Below are positions 1 through 5,075 of a DNA stretch of 5,089 nucleotides, piece after piece. Below the pieces are notes generated by a model. The model was not told the DNA's origin. It made no database searches and was given only the letters and a program-made list of their open reading frames with translations. The position numbers were made by a program, and so were the translations under genes. Numbering within the stretch: the first letter of the stretch is position 1; each line of letters starts with the position of its first letter. Source of the stretch: an uncultured Bacteroidales bacterium (GTDB lineage: Bacteria; Bacteroidota; Bacteroidia; Bacteroidales; Paludibacteraceae); NCBI GenBank assembly GCA_934716995.1, contig CAKUYO010000088.1, positions 1-5,089 of the forward strand, given 5' to 3'.

Positions 1-1
1 T

Positions 2-130
2 CTGCCGTATTTCGATAATGAATTATACAATCTTCATACCAAAACCTTTACCGACACATTTCATGCCATCGTTGACACGGTTTCTTGTATCATGCACTAT
101 GGATTTGACACATTGTCTGATGTTTTCTGA
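2..130 (+). CDS. C-terminal end of an unidentified protein (partial, enters from left edge)
   Basis: An open frame runs from the first full codon at position 2 to TGA at 128-130 and gives 42 residues, beginning LPYFDNELYNLH and ending GFDTLSDVF. The composition is that of an ordinary soluble protein (mixed acidic, aromatic and aliphatic residues), unlike the Cys/Arg-rich or low-complexity readings of the other frames here. The start lies outside the window. It converges on mcrC, with 36 bp between the two stop codons, a normal spacing for tail-to-tail genes. I do not recognise the family and no motif is visible. The main alternative is that the frame is open by chance, since 42 codons is short. 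Confidence 0.5.
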   Translation: MPYFDNELYNLHTKTFTDTFHAIVDTVSCIMHYGFDTLSDVF

Positions 131-166
131 CAAGCCCCGAGTTTTCGTATTATATATGGAGAATGA

Positions 167-1477
167 TTATGACAATTCTTCCAATAAGATCCTTTCATTC
201 TCAACAATACGTTTTGTAAAATCTTCATACGAACTACAATTCTTTGGTATTGCCAAAGCGTACAACGACAAAGAACCTAAGTAACTATCCTTATGCATAT
301 TTTGAGAAATTATCTTATTCTTCTCACCATCATAAGGACATACAATGCCGCCTTTAGATGCTTTTAATCTGTACATATATGCCATAATCTGATGGACATC
401 ATCGCGTTCAATATCAAGACGAGTGCCATTTATGGCAAGTTTTTTGTATTTTGCATCAAGAACAATATCTTGTTTCCAAAAATCAGGAAATCTTTGTCCT
501 CCATGTTCAAAGAGATAGATAGCTCCGGTTCCTAACTTATTTTCAGGATGTATAAATCCTTTTTCACACAAGAGAGTGTTTAGATATTCTTCCCACAACC
601 ATGCCCCATCAAATAAGATTCCGTAAATCCTGTCATCGTCAGTTCCGTACTTGATTTCTTCCTGACGAAGAATCTGAACACATAGTTTTTGTAAAGCTGT
701 GTATTCCGTATAAAAAGGATGATTGCAAGGAAGTAGGTTGTCTTGTATAATCTTTATTCTTTCTGTATGACTGTAAGAAGGAGTATATGAAATTATTTTC
801 TTAATGCAGTCTTCAACAGTCTTGTCAGACGATAAGATTATATCACCAGAAGGTATTGTCTTTATGTATTCTATTGTATGACGAATAAGTTCTGTTACCG
901 AATTGTCATAACTAAATTCTCTTGTGTTGTATGCAACAGTTCCTCGAAAAGGAATATTCTCCCTAATATGACGACTTATGTCTATCGTGGCATGTACGTT
1001 AGCATCGTTGTGTGTGAATCTTCTGTATTCTTTGTATACACCTTGACGCATAGCTTTTTTCAACATAGCCGGGAACATGTACACAAGGAATTCGAAAACA
1101 TTATCTTCTGATGATGTAAAATCCAATTTAAAAATGTTGAATGAAAAGACCTTCTGTAGCATATAGTGAAGAAAGAAATCGTGTTTCTGATTGTCAAAAC
1201 GTGAATATATCTTCATTTGCTGGTTCTTGCGTCCTACAAACCCCATTATATTTCCAGACTTTATTCTGACAGAGTTTTCATTTTCTGCATAGATGTCAAC
1301 AATCGTGCTATCGCCAATTCTATCATCAGTATCGTCTATGCTCAATGGAAAAACAAGCAGATGCTCATTCTCATCACATAGTTGTCTGATGGGCTTGTTG
1401 CCGATAGAAAGTAGGTCTGTTGTATCATGAAGAGGGCAGACCTTTCCTTGATAGTTATTGTCTTGAATTGTTATCAT
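167..1477 (-). CDS. mcrC: McrC-type PD-(D/E)xK nuclease subunit of a type IV restriction system
   Basis: This 436-residue protein is the predicted nuclease partner of the upstream McrB motor. In the E. coli system McrC joins the McrB ring, stimulates its NTPase and cuts DNA near modified cytosines. The PD-(D/E)xK core is visible: P331-D332, a short strand, then D341-A342-K343 (LDAKYK), equivalent to D244/D257/K259 of E. coli McrC. It is preceded by a glutamate-bearing helix (WLWEEYL, 293-299) and followed by the Gln helix (DVHQIMAYMY, 360-369). Residues 1 to about 150 would be the McrB-contacting N-terminal region; IMGFVGRKNQQMKIYSRF (77-94) resembles the strand seen there in the family. Full length is somewhat above the E. 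coli protein. The ATG at 1477 lies 13 bp after the mcrB TAG, without a Shine-Dalgarno sequence, as is usual in Bacteroidota; translation is probably coupled. All catalytic residues are present, so it looks active. The exact modification targeted cannot be read from the sequence. Confidence 0.93.
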   Translation of the reverse strand: MITIQDNNYQGKVCPLHDTTDLLSIGNKPIRQLCDENEHLLVFPLSIDDTDDRIGDSTIVDIYAENENSVRIKSGNIMGFVGRKNQQMKIYSRFDNQKHDFFLHYMLQKVFSFNIFKLDFTSSEDNVFEFLVYMFPAMLKKAMRQGVYKEYRRFTHNDANVHATIDISRHIRENIPFRGTVAYNTREFSYDNSVTELIRHTIEYIKTIPSGDIILSSDKTVEDCIKKIISYTPSYSHTERIKIIQDNLLPCNHPFYTEYTALQKLCVQILRQEEIKYGTDDDRIYGILFDGAWLWEEYLNTLLCEKGFIHPENKLGTGAIYLFEHGGQRFPDFWKQDIVLDAKYKKLAINGTRLDIERDDVHQIMAYMYRLKASKGGIVCPYDGEKNKIISQNMHKDSYLGSLSLYALAIPKNCSSYEDFTKRIVENERILLEELS

Positions 1478-1490
1478 TAGTCAGCAACGT

Positions 1491-3287
1491 CTACAGATTT
1501 TCGTTCAGCGAATTAAAATATACGTTTTTAAATTCTTCTACTTTTGCATCTGCATTGCTATAACCACGAAGATATTCTTTGAGGAGAATTTCAATATGCA
1601 TATCCCATAATGCGGTAAAATCGCCATTATAGTGTTCTTTATCCAACTTCAAGAAATAAGCTGGTCCTATTTGATATGCGGAACCAAGACCACGAGTTTT
1701 TGATATTTCTTCATTCAAGGCTTTCATCACTCTTTTTGCTTTTTCGCAAATTTCATGATCGAGTTTTTCTGAGAGCATCTCTAAACGGTCTTCTGGCTTT
1801 ATCTCCTTCCATGCGAAACGTCTGCGCAAGGCAAAGTCCATACTTTCCACACTTCTGTCGATGTCGTTCATAGTTGCAAGGATGTATACATTCTCGGGTA
1901 CAAAGAAACCATCTACGAAAACATCATCATTATCAATAAGATTCTGATATTGTGTCTTTACTTTCCCTTTCTCACCCCTGTAACCAGGATCGATAGCATA
2001 GAATAGTTCGCCAAATATTTTAGACAGCTCGCCACGATTGATTTCATCAATGATGAACACATAAGCCCCTCCTGAACATGAGTGTTTTGAGGGAAGCCCA
2101 ATAGTTTTTTCCATGTCGGAAATTATTATTTCACCATATCTTATAAAGTAAGCATTTCCACCAAAATCTTCAGGTGAATAACTCTTATCGTAAATTCTCT
2201 TTAAATCGTCACAACTATAAGTATATGAGTTTGAATGGATGTGTTCTGATTCAAAATACCTTATGTCGTTAATATCCAACCTTGTCAATTCTTTATTTCT
2301 GCTCAAATATATGTTAAAGATACCTGAAATCGTAATTTGTGATGGTATAGTTAATAAGTATTCTATCCAATAGCTTTGAAATTCATCATTATCAACTGGT
2401 TTGTTTATGATTGCTTCCTTGCAGAATTTTTTGAATTCACCATCCTTACGTTCGAAAAAGATTTGATTATTGGAGCCTTTTATTGGACGCAATCCTTCCA
2501 CAAAATCAGTATAGTCATAAGACGGATGAAATTGAACGAATTCTACTTCTGCATCCATAGCTTTTGCTATTTCTTTAGCGAGATACGTCTTGCCAGTACC
2601 TGGAGCACCGGTAAGAACAAGGTTTTTATTCGCCTTAAGAAGATTTATGTATGATTGGATATTTTCCATACAATGTATTTGGTTTTTTGATAAATATATA
2701 AGATATTCACGAACCTGCCATGGGTAAGTGCAAATGTCATAGGCTGAATAGCTTTTTAATTTGTCTTTGAAGTAAGCCAAAAGAAGATAACTGCTTTTGA
2801 ACCAACTATAAGAATCAAATTCTGGAACATCTTTTAACCCCGCATCTCGCATACGATTAAAGGTTTCCTTTAAACAGCTCTCTTGTACTATTGTACAAAG
2901 CAAGTTTGGTTGTAATGAAGCAATCAGACGGTTGGTCGCAGCTTTTCTATCCTGATTGGTTCGTTCTCTAAGAAACGATTTTATCTTATCGTAGATATCC
3001 CATAGTGGTTCATCTTGACTTTCGGCTATATTTTTCAGCATTGGAGCCAATTCGTTCCAATCTTCTTTTATCTTAAACTGTTCTTCTTTTGTAAAATAAC
3101 CTTGTTGTAAGGAAGATACACATTGGTCACCTCCTCGTTCAAAAAACTCATGAAACAAATCTTTGTTCCAGTCTTTCCAATTTTCGCAAGACTTGGCACT
3201 CTCTATGAATTTTGGCACAAAGTAGCAATAATTATCATGCCACTCTTGCCAAATATCAATCTTGTTGATAATATCTTGTAATTCCAT
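1491..3287 (-). CDS. mcrB: McrB-type AAA+ NTPase, motor and recognition subunit of a type IV restriction system
   Basis: A 598-residue protein with an AAA+ module at about 207-560. Walker A is GAPGTGKT (227-234), followed by the McrB-type strand VEFVQFHPSYDYTDFVEGLRP (248-268). Walker B is FIIDEINRGE (411-420), then LSKIFGELFYAID. The McrB signature/sensor segment is ATMNDIDRSVESMDFALRRRF (471-491), with NDID (474-477) where E. coli McrB has NTAD, and an arginine cluster at 488-490. Family members assemble into rings with McrC and translocate DNA; E. coli McrB prefers GTP. Residues 1-206 form a helical, Trp/Lys/Glu-rich region with no fold I recognise; by analogy it should read the modified base. 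About 110 extra residues (roughly 291-400) separate the Walker A module from Walker B. The ATG at 3287 lies 28 bp after the regulator stop. It sits between the HTH gene and mcrC in one operon. The family is certain; the modification specificity is unknown. Confidence 0.95.
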   Translation of the reverse strand: MELQDIINKIDIWQEWHDNYCYFVPKFIESAKSCENWKDWNKDLFHEFFERGGDQCVSSLQQGYFTKEEQFKIKEDWNELAPMLKNIAESQDEPLWDIYDKIKSFLRERTNQDRKAATNRLIASLQPNLLCTIVQESCLKETFNRMRDAGLKDVPEFDSYSWFKSSYLLLAYFKDKLKSYSAYDICTYPWQVREYLIYLSKNQIHCMENIQSYINLLKANKNLVLTGAPGTGKTYLAKEIAKAMDAEVEFVQFHPSYDYTDFVEGLRPIKGSNNQIFFERKDGEFKKFCKEAIINKPVDNDEFQSYWIEYLLTIPSQITISGIFNIYLSRNKELTRLDINDIRYFESEHIHSNSYTYSCDDLKRIYDKSYSPEDFGGNAYFIRYGEIIISDMEKTIGLPSKHSCSGGAYVFIIDEINRGELSKIFGELFYAIDPGYRGEKGKVKTQYQNLIDNDDVFVDGFFVPENVYILATMNDIDRSVESMDFALRRRFAWKEIKPEDRLEMLSEKLDHEICEKAKRVMKALNEEISKTRGLGSAYQIGPAYFLKLDKEHYNGDFTALWDMHIEILLKEYLRGYSNADAKVEEFKNVYFNSLNENL

Positions 3288-3315
3288 ATTTTATTTACTT
3301 ATTGTATAAACCATT

Positions 3316-3810
3316 TTATTCTGCCATAAGCACAACTCCAACTCTCACTTTTGATCCACAAAGAGGACAAAAGGCTGTTGTATTCACAGGATGTTGTTGT
3401 GTAGTATCTTCTTTTTTTGATTGTATGTTGGCTGCTAATCGTACATATTTAGGCAAATTGGAAACAATGTGTTCTGTTGAGCGTGGATCACACACTTTTA
3501 TACCCGCTTTACGATTTGAATCAGGCCACCCATTTGCAGGTTCTATCATAGCATCAATATGTAGAGGTGAAAAAACAGAATTATCATCCGCGAGTTCATC
3601 ATAGAAAAATGCAGTAATGGGCACATTGTATCGGTTACAAAATTTCATAATCTGAGTCAATGGCATCATAGTGACACCATTAAGCCATTTCGCCAATGTC
3701 CCATAATCGCACATTTCTAATGTGTTTAATAAATCCATGCGTTTAATATGTGGATTGGCTTTCATCCAATCAGATAGAAAACTGTAGTTGTAGCAAAAAT
3801 TATGACTCAT
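3316..3810 (-). CDS. Helix-turn-helix DNA-binding protein with C-terminal CxxC tail, probable operon regulator
   Basis: A 164-residue protein, first gene of the operon with mcrB and mcrC. Residues 11-75 look like a compact XRE/Cro-type helix-turn-helix: a helix FLSDWMKANP, then MDLLNTLEMCDYGTLAKWLNG (GTLAKWLNG fits a recognition helix and turn) and MPLTQIMKFCNRYNVPITAFF, the conserved closing helix of such domains. A linker follows (about 76-145). The tail reads FCPLCGSKVRVG (147-158), a single CxxC knuckle that could bind zinc across a dimer or respond to redox state; C34 and C58 lie within the HTH. No phage-repressor peptidase domain is seen. First place in the operon, and a two-fold symmetric element 30-105 bp upstream, make autoregulation and control of restriction the likely role (inference). 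The ATG at 3810 is the first Met of the frame and the HTH begins right after it. It could also be an accessory specificity factor; no exact family name can be given. Confidence 0.75.
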   Translation of the reverse strand: MSHNFCYNYSFLSDWMKANPHIKRMDLLNTLEMCDYGTLAKWLNGVTMMPLTQIMKFCNRYNVPITAFFYDELADDNSVFSPLHIDAMIEPANGWPDSNRKAGIKVCDPRSTEHIVSNLPKYVRLAANIQSKKEDTTQQHPVNTTAFCPLCGSKVRVGVVLMAE

Positions 3811-3844
3811 TATTTTATTATTATGATGATTATTCCATTATTTC

Positions 3845-3875
3845 TTTGACACACCAATAATATTTGATAATTTTG
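3845..3875 (+). promoter_or_regulatory. Mirror-image promoter for the divergent GNAT gene
   Basis: On the plus strand TTTG (3845-3848), 19 bp, then TAATTTTG (3868-3875): the same two elements with the same spacing as the minus-strand promoter, reflected about the point between 3877 and 3878. The start would fall near 3881, with a leader of about 90 nt to the ATG at 3971. The polymerase footprint would overlap that of the minus-strand promoter almost completely. Another plus-strand candidate lies 26 bp further right. Confidence 0.5.
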
Positions 3876-3901
3876 CGAACAAAATTACAGTAATATATTT
3901 G
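3872..3901 (+). promoter_or_regulatory. Alternative plus-strand promoter for the GNAT gene
   Basis: TTTG (3872-3875), 18 bp, then TATATTTG (3894-3901) also fits the Bacteroidota pattern, one base short of the usual spacing. It would start transcription near 3908 and give a leader of about 60 nt, the same length as on the mcr side. Only 5'-end mapping can tell this and the mirror-image promoter apart. Confidence 0.35.
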
Positions 3902-3910
3902 AATAACAAA
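3880..3910 (-). promoter_or_regulatory. Bacteroidota-type promoter for the HTH-mcrB-mcrC operon
   Basis: On the minus strand TTTG (3910-3907) is followed after exactly 19 bp by TAATTTTG (3887-3880). This fits the Bacteroidota housekeeping sigma pattern, TTTG at -33 and TAnnTTTG at -7. Transcription would start near 3874 and give a leader of about 60 nt before the ATG at 3810. That leader contains a minimal AUG-GAA-UAA frame (3838-3830), probably by chance. No competing match of this quality lies between this site and the regulator gene. Confidence 0.6.
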
Positions 3911-3970
3911 GAAATTGTAGTAAAACATCCAATCTACATATATTTTTAACATTTATATATTGATATAAAC

Positions 3971-4549
3971 ATGAGTAAGAACATAAAAATGATACCACTA
4001 AGTCACTTCCATTTAATAAAGAAGCCGACAATGAATGACTTTGAATATATTTCAGAGTGGTTGACTGATGCTTATAACAACCATAAAGAACTTAAAGGTT
4101 ATGCCCTTTACCATAATCTAAATGGCTTCATACATGATGCTTTTGTAGAGCATACTGTATTTGTAATTAGGCATGAAGGAAAAGCTGTTGCATTTTTGTC
4201 ATTTTCTCCACCAAAAGATGGAATAAAAATAACTTTTCGTGCTGTTTGCGTTAATCCAAACTTTTTGAGAATGGGATTAGCAACATATTTACACAAAAGT
4301 GCAATTAAATACTATCAGAAACGAGGCTGTTTAGTTGCTGAATTGTGGAATGTGTGTAGAGAATCATATAAGTTAGGAATATCCATGGGGTTTATACAAA
4401 AGAGAGAAAAAAATAAATCTGATGAAGTTTCCATGGTCAAAATATTGGTTGATACGCGTAAACAAAATAGTAATGCAAAAATTAGGTTTGTTGTTTGGAG
4501 CGATTGTTATGCCGACACTAACACAAAACCATTTTATAGTTGGTCATAA
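3971..4549 (+). CDS. GNAT-family N-acetyltransferase, possibly truncated
   Basis: A 192-residue protein with the GNAT order of elements. The central strands are TVFVIRHEGKAVAFLSFSP (62-80). Motif A is FRAVCVNPNFLRMGLATYLHKSA (89-111), where the R/Q-x-x-G-x-G/A acetyl-CoA loop appears as LRMGLA, with Arg shifted by one. Motif B is ELWNVCRESYKLGISMGFIQKRE (124-146), whose Y-x-x-x-G-F pattern is typical of the family. Acetyl-CoA binding is therefore likely. The acceptor (protein, tRNA, small molecule or DNA base) cannot be predicted. The N-terminal 60 residues are helical with no signal peptide, so it is cytosolic. The ATG at 3971 is the first in frame after the AT-rich control region; Met7 is an alternative. 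It is transcribed divergently from the mcr operon. The same frame stays open for 63 codons past the TAA at 4547-4549, so this product may be a shortened form of a longer protein. Confidence 0.8.
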   Translation: MSKNIKMIPLSHFHLIKKPTMNDFEYISEWLTDAYNNHKELKGYALYHNLNGFIHDAFVEHTVFVIRHEGKAVAFLSFSPPKDGIKITFRAVCVNPNFLRMGLATYLHKSAIKYYQKRGCLVAELWNVCRESYKLGISMGFIQKREKNKSDEVSMVKILVDTRKQNSNAKIRFVVWSDCYADTNTKPFYSWS

Positions 4550-4741
4550 AACTTTCTAAGAGATAAGAAACCTATCATTCGCTCTATAGATTTTGAGTGG
4601 ACTGTTGGAATTATCAAAGATAACAAAGTTGTGTATTCATATATTGCGAAACATTTCTTTGATATATTTCCAATAGGAGGAAATTATATCTATATAGACG
4701 AAAACAAAGCTAAGATTATTCTTGAATCAATTAAGCTATAA
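4550..4741 (+). pseudogene. In-frame 3' continuation of the GNAT gene beyond a single TAA
   Basis: Directly after TAA (4547-4549), in the same frame, 63 sense codons run to TAA at 4739-4741. The reading (NFLRDKKPIIRSIDFEWT at its start, NYIYIDENKAKIILESIKL at its end) has protein-like alternation of hydrophobic and charged residues, and there is no Met start near its beginning. In DNA this AT-rich a random frame of 63 codons is unlikely, and a hairpin sits 11 bp after this second stop and not after the first. I infer the tail of an originally ~256-residue protein, cut by a point mutation (for example TAT, CAA, GAA or AAA to TAA). Readthrough or a sequencing error are less likely alternatives. 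No domain is recognised in the tail. Confidence 0.6.
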
Positions 4742-4752
4742 TCTCATAAATA

Positions 4753-4780
4753 ATGAGGTTGACCATTAAAGCAACCTCAT
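4753..4780 (+). terminator. Hairpin after the GNAT gene, possible terminator
   Basis: ATGAGGTTG (4753-4761) and CAACCTCAT (4772-4780) form a perfect 9-bp stem with a 10-nt loop, 11 bp after the extended stop at 4741. The following sequence (GTCGTATGTTTATT) is a poor U-tract on the plus strand. On the minus strand TATTTATGAG follows, which is no better. An upstream CTCAT (4743-4747) can pair with the left arm's ATGAG (4753-4757) as a competing fold. It may be a bidirectional terminator or an mRNA 3' stabiliser. Confidence 0.45.
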
Positions 4781-4971
4781 GTCGTATGTTTATTATGTAC
4801 TCCAAGAAACCATTTGGATTCTCCTTTATCTTCCGATCACGATAGGCTGTGTGGATTGAAGCACGAAAAGTTACCTTTCGGTTTCCTCCTTCGCACCTCG
4901 GCAATTCAAACAAGTTTGATTGCGCTCGGTTTGTCGTCGGGTGACCAGTAGTTGGCTGCTGAGGACAACCT
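4781..4971. other. GC-richer, hairpin-rich stretch without an assignable gene
   Basis: From about 4833 the base composition rises clearly above the surrounding genes. Visible structures are GCAAT-T-CAAAC / GTTTG-ATTGC (4901-4923; 10 bp, one bulged T, 2-nt loop), CGAAA(AGGTAACT)TTTCG-like pairing around 4863-4880 and a CCAAATGG-type palindrome (4810-4817). A minus-strand frame is open across it (ATG at 5027 down to TAA at 4731, 98 codons, ending NLIIYEIIA), and a 33-codon plus-strand frame is also open, so neither can be chosen on length. It could be a dispersed genomic repeat, a structured small RNA or the tail of a gene entering from the right; I cannot name it. Confidence 0.35.
4901..4923. 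repeat. Inverted repeat with 10-bp arms
   Basis: GCAAT, bulged T, CAAAC (4901-4911), then AA, then GTTTG ATTGC (4914-4923). It is the strongest local hairpin of the right-hand region and can form in either strand's transcript. No T-run follows on either side, so a simple intrinsic terminator is unlikely. Confidence 0.55.
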
Positions 4972-5075
4972 TTGTCAACCCAGTCCACGATATAACGCTT
5001 TTTGCTTATCAACTTCAAATATGTCATCCATTGTAGTCACTCGTAAACCCTTGTCAACTACGTTCACGATATGAC
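4972..5075. repeat. Pair of diverged 25-bp direct repeats
   Basis: TTGTCAACCCAGTCCACGAT plus ATAAC (4972-4996) and TTGTCAACTACGTTCACGAT plus ATGAC (5051-5075) match at 20 of 25 positions. The spacing is 79 bp, which is one more than 26 codons. Read on the minus strand the copies give YIVDWVDKG and HIVNVVDKG, but in two different frames. This is compatible with an old in-frame duplication inside a coding region, later shifted by one base. Confidence 0.6.

Larger units (their letters stand above)
3840..3915. repeat. Two-tier interrupted palindrome spanning both divergent promoters
   Basis: Outer arms are ATTTCTTTG (3840-3848) and CAAAGAAAT (3907-3915), 9 of 9 complementary. Inner arms are TAATTTTG (3868-3875) and CAAAATTA (3880-3887), 8 of 8, around CGAA (3876-3879). 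Both pairs share one centre, 3877.5. The DNA between the arms is only weakly symmetric. The arms coincide with the -33 and -7 elements of the two promoters, so symmetry can come from promoter sequence alone; the exact shared centre and the extra conserved bases before TTTG (ATTTC) go beyond that need. It is a candidate operator for a dimeric regulator, most simply the HTH protein encoded next door. Confidence 0.7.

Noticed and set aside
26..166. The mcrC frame stays open for 47 codons after its TAA (167-169), down to TAA at 23-25, like the GNAT case.
   Set aside because: It lies largely opposite the plus-strand partial gene at 2-130, whose coding composition explains an open antisense frame. 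McrC already ends at a normal length with an ordinary C-terminus, so no readthrough is claimed.
159..202. 8-bp inverted repeat GAGAATGA / TCATTCTC around the mcrC stop, considered as a terminator.
   Set aside because: The loop is 28 nt, the stem is AT-rich and lies mostly within coding sequence, and no T-run follows. It is likely chance.
18..284. An 88-codon plus-strand frame beginning MNYTIFIPKPLP.
   Set aside because: It overlaps the 3' end of mcrC and the partial gene at 2-130 in another frame, and it has no recognisable domain. It is best explained as a shadow.
3302..3604. A 100-codon plus-strand frame antisense to the HTH gene.
   Set aside because: The opposite strand encodes a clear HTH protein with a CxxC tail in operon context. 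The antisense reading is Ser/Thr/Cys-rich without a motif.
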